20,906 nucleotides of DNA from Mnemiopsis leidyi (taxonomy: Eukaryota; Ctenophora; Tentaculata; Lobata; Bolinopsidae), in assembly GCA_000226015.1 (NCBI GenBank), contig JH154836.1, forward strand, positions 111,333 through 132,238, in the 5' to 3' direction. How positions within the stretch are numbered: the stretch's first letter is position 1; every line of letters begins with the position of its first letter. This document shows positions 9,401 to 20,906 of this stretch, one piece after another. A program made the position numbers and the translations under genes. The notes under the pieces are model-generated. The model was given only the letters and a program-made list of their open reading frames with translations, did not search any database and was not told the DNA's origin.

Positions 9401-10882
9401 GGCCGTTACACTTGTGTAACATGTGGCTGTTGGAGTGTCCGAATTAAAATAAGTATGAGATAAAAAAATAAAAATAGGGAGATGCGGTGCTTACAAATAG
9501 TGCGGTGCTTACTGCTTACAAATAGTGTCTCTCTCAGACAAGGCCAGGACAACCCGTCTGCCGGTCACGAATATTATTAAATATTCTTGAATAATATACT
9601 CTGCTCTGAGGTAAAGGATTGCGAAATAGGAAGCGTGATTTAGAATTGCCTTCTTTATTTTCCTGTGTCTTGTCGTTTGTACATCGTCACCAGAAAGAGC
9701 TTAAGTAAAGCATAGAATAGAGCTGCTAAATCTCAAGATTTAACATTTTCAACATTCCACTTCAGTTTACACCCCACGCTGGTGTGGCTACAATGTAACG
9801 ATTAAAGGTGCCGAAGGATTAAAACATAAGACCGACGGATCTTACCTTAGGCCAGCGATGGATAAGATAGTTTTAACCGCGCTGTGTTCACCCGATGCTC
9901 TGCTACTTCAAGCGTACCTACTTAGTACATATTTAACTCTAAGTCACGGTCTCCCGTTTATTCGGCTCAGTCTGCCAGGTGCTACATTGACTAAACAGAA
10001 TCCTTACCCTGGGCATGGAGATCGTACCCAGGACCTCCAGTATGCTTTAAGTTCTGCGCCACTCAGCACCACCTTTATAGATGTACATATTACACCTTTA
10101 TAGATGTACATATTACACCTTTATAGATGTACATATTACACCTTTATAGATGTACATATTACACCTTTATACATGTACATATTACACCTTTATAGATGTA
10201 CATATTACACCTTTATAGATGTACATATTACACCTTTATACATGTGCATATTACACCTTTATAGATGTACATATTACACCTTTATAGATGTACATATTAC
10301 ACCTTTATACATGTACATATTACACNNNNNNNNNNTTATACATGTACATATTATTACACCTTTTATAGATGTACATATTACACCTTTTATAGATGTACAT
10401 ATTACACCTTTTATAGATGTACATATTACACCTTTTATAGATGTACATATTACACCTTTATAGATGTACATATTACACCTTTTATAGATGTACATATTAC
10501 ACCTTTATAGATGTACATATTACACCTTTATACATGTACATATTACACCTTAATACATGTACATATTACACCTTTATAGATGTACATATTACACCTTTAT
10601 AGATGTACATATTACACCTTTATACATGTACATATTACGTCTTGTACCTGGTAGAAGGTAGAAGACCGCTGCTAAATACCGCCACAATCCACATATTTTT
10701 GCAGGTACATATTTAGCCGCCTGTTCCAATGCGATCAGTTCCAACTTCACTTCGAAGCTGCTGACAACAACGTCTCACAAAGTGAACTACAATATTTACT
10801 TGAAGTAGAGGAGATATGTATTGATAGACTTGAACAACATAGACACCGCATCTTAGAGGAGGCTGCTAGAGAGACATTTTAG
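6490..10882 (+). CDS. DUF218 / YdcF-like domain protein (5 exons)
   Basis: Exons 6490-6634, 6801-6905, 7046-7162, 7340-7427 and 10705-10882 (stop TAG) join in phase to 210 aa. The order of motifs is that of DUF218/YdcF-like proteins: hydrophobic strand VIIVLGCP (residues 26-33); the helix-leading THRGELDATFVARVKKA (47-63); IIPTG (76-80); the acidic AESEAAAMRRLLLEQNIS block (86-103); EEEADSTVQNA (110-120); and VIVTSSFHMKRSR (140-152), where T-S-x-F-H is the conserved late motif. DUF218 proteins are mostly bacterial, are often envelope-linked (SanA, YdcF, ElyC), and bind nucleotide cofactors in some cases; function in animals is not established. There is no signal peptide or membrane segment, so a soluble protein is likely. 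The last 30 residues are charged and helical (EICIDRLEQHRHRILEEAAR). The ATG is the first in the exon; an acceptor-like AACTACAG lies 42 nt upstream. The splice of exon 2 to exon 3 has an alternative solution (see findings). Confidence 0.87.
7442..7787 (+). repeat. 27-bp minisatellite, about 13 copies
   Basis: The unit is TAGCTATATTCCTGTTGTGTATAGCTC with single-base variants and occasional indels. It begins about 14 nt after the 5' splice site of the intron. Open frames through it (repeating SSSYIPVVY) are artefacts of the repeat. It has no spacers, so it is not a CRISPR array. Confidence 0.92.
9130..9467 (+). mobile_element. tRNA-derived SINE, copy 1
   Basis: A full-length element of 338 bp. 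The head GGGCTGGTGGTGTAGTGG carries an A-box-like TGGTGTAGTGG, and GGGGGTTCAAATCC is a good B box, so the promoter is tRNA-derived. The body runs through CCGAATGATCGGGAAACCGT and ends AATAAGTATGAGATAAAAAA. The second copy at 17005 differs at only a handful of positions, which defines both ends. No target-site duplication is obvious. Confidence 0.88.
9850..10073 (-). mobile_element. Diverged antisense member of the same SINE family
   Basis: Read on the minus strand from 10073, the head GGTGGTGCTGAGTGGCGCAG and a B-box-like GGGTACGATCTC are followed by GAGCCGAATAAACGGGAGAC, ACCGTGACTTAGAGTTAAAT and GTA. This aligns with the body of the other copies (CAGCCGAATGATCGGGAAACCGTGA). It is much more diverged than copies 1 and 2, so it is older or a separate subfamily. 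The 3' end is uncertain. Its 5' end abuts the 23-bp minisatellite directly. Confidence 0.7.
10073..10638 (+). repeat. 23-bp minisatellite, about 24 copies, with gap
   Basis: The unit is CCTTTATAGATGTACATATTACA. Variants have TATAC for TATAG, or an extra T that makes 24-mers. Copies to the right of the gap are enriched in the 24-bp form. The array ends 66 bp before the last exon of the DUF218 gene. Long frames through it (YRCTYYTF and IDVHITPL repeats) are not genes. Confidence 0.93.
10326..10335. other. Assembly gap (10 N)
   Basis: Ten N characters lie inside the 23-bp minisatellite. The placeholder length means the true array length and copy number are unknown. Confidence 0.99.
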
Positions 10883-11708
10883 CGTAAAGAGACATAGTAA
10901 AAATTAGAGTTTAGGTATACTGCATATATCAATTCTATAAAGCATTTAGTTATTTAATTTTGATGGAAAGGTGGACCAACCATAATTTTCAGTTATTTGA
11001 TACCCGTTTAGCTCGTTCTTGATAATTGTTTTTTACTGCTGTTTTCTATTTTGTTTGTACCGACTCTAGCTAATGATGTTCTGTATAATAGAAGAGCTAC
11101 AGAAACTATAGGTGTTGAGATTTTGTCTTGTTGTTAAATGGTGTCTGTTATCTTGTAATGAGTATATTTCTTTGAATTGTGCGATTTTATCTTCTTGTTA
11201 AAAGCTTCGTTACTGTTTGGAACACATTCGAAATATTCTTATTTATTCATGCACTTATATTACTATACTGATAATGGCAAGTAACTTTGTTATTTTCGAG
11301 GTTCAGGTTAACTCTGCTTGTTGAAACAATTCCTATTTTTCAAGAAGAATGTAGCAATAGATACTCAGTAAGCAATTAAGTGAACATCAAATTCTAGATC
11401 TAAAATCTTTAGCTTTATAGCTATCTAATACGACTTAGAATACGTATTAAGTTACCTCGTTGAAAGCTATCTACTTTCTGGTTGTAATTAAATTAGCTCG
11501 TCTTTGCAGTTTGCACCTGCGTTCTTGCAGTGGACATTTGAAGCTCGAGTTTTCTACTTTCTGAAAAACCGTTAGGATTGACGAAATTTCAGACTTTAGC
11601 TTGTCACATATTTCAATATTGCTGAGCTTTAAATTTCACAAAATACCGTTCTGGCCGTCTGCTCCTGAACTGCACCATTTTACTGATCAGTTGTACTTTA
11701 CAGAAAAA
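10883..11708. other. Intergenic region between the DUF218 and protoglobin genes
   Basis: AT-rich, with no gene recognised. No canonical AATAAA was found soon after the DUF218 stop; ATAAAG near 10938 is the nearest variant. The last bases before the protoglobin ATG, TTGTACTTTACAG, look like a 3' splice site. Confidence 0.55.
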
Positions 11709-13354
11709 ATGACGATTCCAGTTAAATCTATTGACGAGGATAAGCTGTACACTGATCTAGGATATCGGTATCAGTATCTTTGTGACTTCATAGGGATCAC
11801 CGACAAAGACATTCAGCTTGTTCACGGTACGTCAAATTTGTTAGCTGGTTAAGTGGTAACCGTCCATAAATCACAGTCATTGTTTCACCTAGTGCTCTGT
11901 TAGAAAATCTGTTTGAAAATCTGTTAGAAAATCTGCTAAAAGTTTGCTTATTTTTTCAGCTTCTGCAGCAGTGTTGGGACCTAAAGTTGACATATTGGTA
12001 GATGCTGTATATGATCAACTATTTGCTTTCAGCTCTACTAAAAAAGTAAGTAGCTCACTTTCTAGTTCAGTCTTTTTAATTGTAGCAAATAGATTTGCTT
12101 TTAAACTTTAATTTGTTTAGCGGTAAGTTTAGCTTTCCAATGATGTATATTAAAATCATAATTCAAAATTATGATAATTATCATTTTTTTTAATTTCAAA
12201 TTAAAAATTTCATGATTGTCTGGTGTTTTCAAAATTTCATGTATGTCAGGTGTTTTTCAAAATTTCATGTATGTCAGGTGTTTTTCAAAGAAAGAGCTAA
12301 GTACGACGATCCCTCTTCCGAAGTTACTCTTGAAAACTACGACTTAAACAAACCTCAGATAGGCATGAGGAAATCAAGTCTTAAGAGATTTATCGTCGGG
12401 TATATACATTATACACACATCTTTAATGTAGAGCGTGTATCCATTTAACATCGTGTAATGTACAATGTAGGCTGTATAGATGTAGTTCACATTATATTTT
12501 CCGTTTTTTTATCGATTTGAATGAGAAACGCTACTCGTGGGGCCACAAACTACGACATCTCCCACAATAAGTGTCCAGTATCATCATACACCGAACAGAC
12601 AGATAGAGACAAATCAGGCTAGTAACAAAGCCTACATTACTTCAGGCTGGTAACAAAGCCTACATTACTTCAGGCTAGTAACAAAGCCTACATTACTTCA
12701 GGCTAGTAACAAAGCCTACATTACTTCAGGCTAGTAACAAAGCCTACATAACTTCAGGCTAGTAACAAAGCCTACAATACTTCAGGCTAGTAACAAAGCC
12801 TACATTACTTCAGGCTAGTAACAAAGCCGTACGACGAGCGGATGTTAGCAGAGCTGGACCGGATGGGAAGGATACACACTCCTAAAGGAGGCCGAACTTC
12901 CATTAACGTGGAGCTTATACACATGCAGGCCCTGCTCGCCTTTCTGCAGGACGCGCTAATCGCTGCTCTTTTTGCTTACAAGAACTCCGCTGAAGAGGGT
13001 TAATATTTTTATATTCCGCTAGAATATATCCGAATACTACACTACCATTATACGCCCGTATCATAGCACTTAAGTAAGTATATTATGATATTGAAATACC
13101 TCCTTCTACAGTAAGTATATTATGTTATAGAAATACCTCCCTCTACAGGATCCTCGAAGTTTGACGTGGAAGGGACAGTACGTGCGTTCTGTAAAATCCT
13201 CGCAGTACAAAACCAGTTCATCTCCAGATGGTATGAAGATCCGGCAAGCCGTGTGAACGCCAGCCCCCGTTTACCTGCATTGCCAGTACTGCCAGTACTG
13301 GCTGTTACTGGTGCCCTAACTGCCGGTCTAACTTATCTTGCTATGTTTAAATAG
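11709..13354 (+). CDS. Protoglobin-family protein with C-terminal hydrophobic tail
   Basis: Exons 11709-11826, 11960-12045, 12278-12399, 12814-12998 and 13149-13354 (stop TAG) join in phase to 238 aa. The pattern is that of eukaryotic (notably fungal) protoglobin/globin-sensor-fold proteins: Y.Y.CDFIGITDKDIQ (21-36), VLGPKVDILVDAVYDQLF (44-61), RKSSLKRFIVGLV (99-111), PYDERMLAELDRMGRIHTPKGG (114-135), NVELIHMQALLAFLQDALIAAL (140-161) and TVRAFCKILAVQNQFISRWY (180-199). H130 in GRIHT sits where the proximal haem histidine is expected by comparison with the HemAT/protoglobin pattern; H145 is a second histidine in the next helix. The family binds haem and gaseous ligands. Residues 210-238 form a proline-broken hydrophobic run (VLAVTGALTAGLTYLAMF) ending in K, a candidate tail anchor that would leave the globin domain cytosolic. 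The chosen start is the ATG just after an acceptor-like TTTACAG. Haem binding itself is inferred. Confidence 0.85.
11899..11934 (+). repeat. 12-bp tandem repeat before a splice acceptor
   Basis: GTTAGAAAATCT, GTTTGAAAATCT and GTTAGAAAATCT are consecutive 12-mers in intron 1 of the protoglobin gene. They end 25 bp before the exon at 11960. Confidence 0.85.
12203..12286 (+). repeat. 28-bp triplicated acceptor region, protoglobin intron 2
   Basis: There are three consecutive 28-mers: 12203-12230 (diverged), 12231-12258 and 12259-12286 (the last two identical). Copies 2 and 3 contain ATGTATGTCAG, so each carries a 3' splice site. The third copy overlaps the first nine exon bases (GTGTTTTTC). Use of the second-copy acceptor would add 28 nt and shift frame to an early stop, so the third is the productive one. 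Confidence 0.88.
12615..12828 (+). repeat. 28-bp minisatellite carrying a splice acceptor and exon start, 8 copies
   Basis: Units begin at 12615, 12643, 12671, 12699, 12727, 12755, 12783 and 12811, each close to CAGGCTAGTAACAAAGCC plus TACATTACTT. The eighth is truncated after 18 bases, where unique protoglobin coding sequence starts. Exon 4 begins at 12814 inside this last unit, so its first five codons (part of G-L-V-T-K-P) lie in the repeat. Every upstream unit offers the same ACTTCAG acceptor. The 28-nt period is not a multiple of three, and reading in from upstream units meets TAG. Confidence 0.93.
13075..13148 (+). repeat. 37-bp duplicated acceptor region, protoglobin intron 4
   Basis: Two consecutive 37-mers, 13075-13111 and 13112-13148, each start TAAGTATATTATG and end CTCYYTCTACAG with a few differences between them. 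Both end in a plausible 3' splice site. Only the second keeps the frame; the first would add 37 nt and lead to a stop. The junction also creates a consensus-like donor string, ACAGTAAGTAT. Confidence 0.88.
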
Positions 13355-13748
13355 ACTAAGCTGCTTAAACTATACTGTGCTAGTACAGAAACTGTACTGA
13401 TTACAAAAACTTAATGTACGTAGAATTGATATGCTGAACTGTTAAAACACAAGATAAATATTACAAGGCTAGGTTACTCTCATTATCTTATCATCTGGGG
13501 GTGCTCGTTGTCTTATCTGTTATCCTGAGCCTAGTAGCCAGGAAATGTGAATCTTCAGCTGTGCCAATGTACCAGCTATAAAGATAATAGCAAGAATTTA
13601 AGATATTATGGTCGCATTGCTGTTATAGCCCGATTCTGTTCTATCGATATTTCGGTTGTATTCAAATTTCAACAGCTATCAGATATAAATATATAATGTA
13701 AATACGAAAGTTTTTTAATTCATCATATCTACGTTACACTTGTGTGAA

Positions 13749-13754
13749 AATAAA
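13749..13754 (+). terminator. Candidate poly(A) signal of the protoglobin gene
   Basis: AATAAA, 395 bp after the TAG stop. A second AATAAA follows at 13882-13887, so alternative 3' ends are possible. Confidence 0.5.
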
Positions 13755-14479
13755 TGTAAATGTACCTAAAAAGTTTGATATTCATATCGACTTCTTAAAA
13801 ACAACATTTTTACAAAAATGTTTATTGGAGTTATCTAAAAGTTTTTAAATTTAAGTTATTGCTTAAAATCGAGTTTTGAAGAATAAAGGAATATAAATCA
13901 AACTATTCGGATCTGTTACATGTTAATGTCACAGATATTGTTGACAATTATAGCAATAATCGTATTTTGTGTAATGATGATATTAACGGTAATGATGATA
14001 TCAATTCTACATACATATTTCCTCCAGTCAGAAAAGACACGTTGTTTTCAGATTCCTTGTAATTACACATCTAAATACTGGTCTTACTTTGGGGTCTTAC
14101 TTTGGGGGTCACGTGATAATTTTTCGGCCCCGAAACTATCAAATTCGGATTCTTCGTCAAAAAAATTATTCGCCTTTAAATGCCCCTAAAGGCCTCCAGA
14201 TCAAATTGTCGACCTCGATGAAATCTACAATACTTGAAATTGTCATGACTCTCTTTCTTTTCTCTTTTCAAATCTTTTACCGTTTGGACTCTGATTCGTT
14301 CCCCGAGGGGTCGGAGCGAATTTTAACTTAGCCTAATGCAGAGAATGTGATGAAATTTACCTTATAGGAAATTTCAAGTCTCTATCTCTTACCGTTTGGG
14401 CTCAAATCCGTTTGCAAAAAAGCGTCGTCGGGGGAGGGTCCGGTGGGGGATCGTACACCACACTTCATTTTGTCATACT

Positions 14480-14605
14480 AGGGGGGTGGCAACTTTTTTT
14501 TTTTTTGAACCCGGGCTAAAATTGGGCGGGAAATCGATTGATAATAGTCTCAAGGTTCAAAAATTTTGGGTTATGTGTATTTTCTGGGATGGTTGCCACC
14601 ACCCT
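14480..14605. mobile_element. Possible small TIR element
   Basis: AGGGGGGTGGCAAC at the left is mirrored by GGTTGCCACCACCCT at the right (about 13 of 15 positions complementary), with about 95 bp between, including a T run. The layout suggests a tiny non-autonomous DNA transposon. No convincing target-site duplication was found, so the class is undetermined. Confidence 0.45.
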
Positions 14606-14966
14606 GATACCTGTTTCATGATTATGTGTCATTCAAAAGAAGAAAAAGTAATTTCAAATAACAGAAATGTAAATACTCAAGTAAAAATTGAGTAAGAAAT
14701 AAAGACATAGCTACATATATTATCGCTACATTATACGACTCACTTTCTATTAAGTGAGCTGCTGTCGATGATTTGCAATTACTGCTTATTTTATATAACA
14801 ACTGAAACTGTGGAGACTGGACCCTGACCGCTGTTGCTGTGGTCGCTAAAGTGGTGTACGCTTCAACGGTGGGCGCTACGGTAAAGCTTTTGAAAAAGGG
14901 GTGATGTGAGGGCAATCACTTTGATTGTAACTTTTGTTTTTCTGCATAAATCACATAAAAAGTGTT

Positions 14967-15010
14967 TATAATTTACATTTTCAATTTATTATAATTTACA
15001 TTTTCAATTT
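14967..15010 (+). repeat. Tandem duplication of about 22 bp
   Basis: ATAATTTACATTTTCAATTT occurs twice in succession with a two-base linker, just downstream (on the minus strand) of the doubtful ORF's stop codon. Confidence 0.75.
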
Positions 15011-15351
15011 CTTTTCAACAACGCCGTATCCCCGTTCATGTTAATGTGAGTATCTGGTGACTCTGCCCTAGAGTCCCTATTTGAAAAGCTCCGTAGTAAA
15101 CCCGGCAGCATCCTATATTCGTGTGTGGCTGTCATTAACCTACCCCTCTTATGACCACCATTTGAACCATTTCTACTTTCAGAATAAGGCTTCCGCCAAA
15201 AAATGTTCTTATTAATCCTTGGCTTGGTAATACAGCTCAAGAAAAAAATTTTACACATTCTTCTAAATCTTTTAATATGAGAATTGTCGCAGTTACATGT
15301 CATGATGACAATTTTGAACATTTTTAGTCCCTCAAATATGATAATTCTCAC
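15004..15351 (-). CDS. Doubtful 115-aa ORF, possibly a gene or exon remnant
   Basis: An uninterrupted minus-strand frame facing away from PPIE. The residue mix looks protein-like: NSHIKRFRRMCKIFF, then a hydrophilic C-terminal tail ending in NMNGDTALLKRN. The basic amphipathic NSHIKRFRR stretch is reminiscent of helix 8 plus the cytoplasmic tail of a rhodopsin-type receptor, but no NPxxY or membrane segment precedes it, and further upstream exons would have to lie inside PPIE introns. It could be the last exon of a nested gene, a pseudogene fragment or chance. Confidence 0.22.
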   Translation of the reverse strand: MRIIIFEGLKMFKIVIMTCNCDNSHIKRFRRMCKIFFLSCITKPRINKNIFWRKPYSESRNGSNGGHKRGRLMTATHEYRMLPGLLRSFSNRDSRAESPDTHINMNGDTALLKRN

Positions 15352-15445
15352 ATAACCTGATTAAAACTGTTGTTTATTTCCTCCCTACAAACATGATGGT
15401 CATGTATGGCTCTTTAAACTTATTACAAATTTACTGATTAAAAGT

Positions 15446-15541
15446 TGCTGACTACAATGTTACCGACTACAATGTTACCGACTACAGAAGTCAGAATTGC
15501 TGACTACTGACTAAAAAGTTGCTGACTACTGACTACATTGT
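15446..15541 (+). repeat. Degenerate GACTAC-containing tandem repeats upstream of PPIE
   Basis: Short units such as GTTACCGACTACAAT and TTGCTGACTACTGACTA recur several times and end four bases before the PPIE start codon. They may lie in the promoter or 5' leader. The final CATTGTAG resembles a weak 3' splice site just before the ATG. Confidence 0.7.
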
Positions 15542-15544
15542 AGT

Positions 15545-20118
<4,574 letters not shown>

Positions 20119-20619
20119 CACTAAACGGACATCGCCAGTTCTCTACTTCGCAGATCACATCGCCATTTCTCTACTTAAGAGATGACGTCGTCCTCTTTCA
20201 TATTTCTGATCAATTCACGTTTAGTATGCACTCGGACTTATTATTAATTTGGCAGTCTTTCCGGGGATTTTTAAATGATATTATAATTGTTTCCTATTTC
20301 CATGGATGTGTATTGTTGCAGTGATATGTACCTATTATTTGCTGTTTTATCACATTGAAAAGCATCTATTACTTGGAAATGTTCTGATGATGAATAAGAA
20401 CACTGCAAACATCAGTCGGTATTAAAAATCGCAAAAACTATGTCGGATAGTTCTAGTTCCTATAGTTATACTAAATCCAAACTAACCTGTTGTAACACCA
20501 GAATTATTTCGAATTAAAGTTCAACAGTTGATTTCAAAAGACAGTGCTTATAAACTGTTATAATCGATAGTCTACAAATTTATTCATTTTTAACACATTT
20601 CAAACACAAGGAAATTCCT

Positions 20620-20625
20620 AATAAA
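20620..20625 (+). terminator. Candidate PPIE poly(A) signal
   Basis: AATAAA within CCTAATAAAATTATTGG, about 500 bp after the stop codon. The second signal at 20843-20848 is an alternative. Confidence 0.5.
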
Positions 20626-20673
20626 ATTATTGGACGCACTAGGAAAAGTTTTACTTCTGAGAGCTTACCTATA

Positions 20674-20718
20674 CCGGCGGGAGGGGGCGGCGGGAGGGGG
20701 CGGCGGGAGGGGGCGGCG
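20674..20718 (+). repeat. 13-bp G-rich tandem repeat
   Basis: CGGCGGGAGGGGG is repeated three times plus a partial copy. Several G runs of three to five on the + strand give strong G-quadruplex potential. The composition is in sharp contrast with the AT-rich surroundings. Confidence 0.9.
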
Positions 20719-20906
20719 GTCTGTCGTTGCACTTGTATTCGTGTACATTGTATTTACAGCCCTCCTGAGTAGAAGGCTCAACAAAAGGCATGATTTTGGA
20801 CTCCGAAGAGAACCAAAGCATGTTGGAACTTAATCTTACCTCAATAAATGTATTTAATTTGTAGTGTTGAAATAGTTTAAAACTGCTGACAGGGACTCGC
20901 CAATCC

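Larger units (their letters stand above)
7428..10704 (+). other. Large repeat-filled intron 4 of the DUF218 gene
   Basis: This 3.3-kb intron starts GTAGTT and ends TTTTTGCAG. The other introns of this gene are under 200 bp. In order it holds a 27-bp minisatellite, a unique stretch 7790-9129 with no recognised gene, a SINE, a unique stretch 9470-9850, an antisense SINE relative, and a 23-bp minisatellite with the assembly gap. Minor duplications occur inside the unique parts: ACACARTACTCTTCAAT recurs near 8481 and 8601, and TGCGGTGCTTAC recurs near 9483 and 9501. Confidence 0.8.
13355..15544. other. Intergenic region between the protoglobin and PPIE genes
   Basis: Apart from poly(A) signals, a short terminal-inverted-repeat element at 14480-14605, a tandem duplication near 14967-15010, a doubtful minus-strand ORF at 15004-15351 and GACTAC-rich repeats at 15446-15541, nothing was recognised. 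Low-complexity TTACTTTGGGG-type duplications occur near 14083-14107. Confidence 0.55.
20119..20906. other. PPIE 3' UTR and downstream
   Basis: No further gene was recognised. Two canonical AATAAA hexamers occur at 20620-20625 and 20843-20848, and the first may end PPIE about 500 bp after its stop. Between them lies a G-rich repeat. A plus-strand frame of about 65 codons crosses it (VVALVFVYIVFTALLSRR, then a basic tail), but it starts at TTG and matches no family known to me. Confidence 0.5.

Noticed and set aside
10104-10510. Long open frames across the 23-bp minisatellite on both strands
   Set aside because: They are made only of repeated units and cross the N gap; they reflect repeat periodicity, not a gene.
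14396-14695. 99-codon ORF starting with a basic KKRRRGR stretch
   Set aside because: It crosses a poly-T run and the small inverted-repeat element, and has no recognisable domain.
20630-20833. 67-codon ORF with a hydrophobic stretch
   Set aside because: It starts at TTG, passes through a GC-rich tandem repeat and has no family resemblance; it is more likely PPIE 3' flank.

Overview
This window is animal nuclear DNA. It is AT-rich, its genes are split into many short GT-AG exons, AATAAA poly(A) signals follow most of them, and there are tRNA-derived SINEs, a hAT-type MITE, a decayed non-LTR retrotransposon fragment and many minisatellites. Gene content is metazoan (Misato/MSTO1, PPIE) plus two families better known from prokaryotes and fungi (DUF218/YdcF-like, protoglobin). 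I suspect a non-bilaterian such as a cnidarian, but no taxon-specific marker was seen, so this is a weak inference. One 10-base assembly gap lies at 10326-10335.

Layout. 1-3385 has no recognisable gene; it holds an imperfect foldback (593-721), GC-rich inverted repeats (916-1121, 1309-1440) and a 280-bp hAT-like MITE with a perfect 8-bp target duplication (2684-2979). Four genes follow, all on the + strand. (1) A Misato/MSTO1 homologue, 9 exons, 3386-6129, including a 26-nt microexon; its tubulin-like N-terminus was not found. (2) A DUF218/YdcF-like gene, 5 exons, 6490-10882, 210 aa; its last intron (3.3 kb) holds two minisatellites and two SINE copies. (3) A protoglobin-family gene, 5 exons, 11709-13354, 238 aa, with a C-terminal hydrophobic tail. 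All four of its introns carry tandem repeats at their 3' ends, and three of these repeats include the splice acceptor. (4) A PPIE (cyclophilin E) gene, 7 exons, 15545-20118, 293 aa, with an RRM and a complete cyclophilin active site. Its large second intron holds a palindromic element, a minisatellite split by a SINE, and a tRNA-like SINE; its third intron holds an antisense reverse-transcriptase remnant.

The four genes have no obvious shared pathway: a mitochondrial/cytoskeletal factor, a putative DUF218 enzyme, a haem-binding-fold protein and a spliceosomal isomerase. The most unusual signals are the animal protoglobin with a possible tail anchor, the repeated 3' splice sites through that gene, and a SINE that landed inside a minisatellite with almost no target-site duplication. 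Exon boundaries were worked out by hand from reading-frame phase, splice consensus and remembered family patterns; no alignment or transcript data were available.
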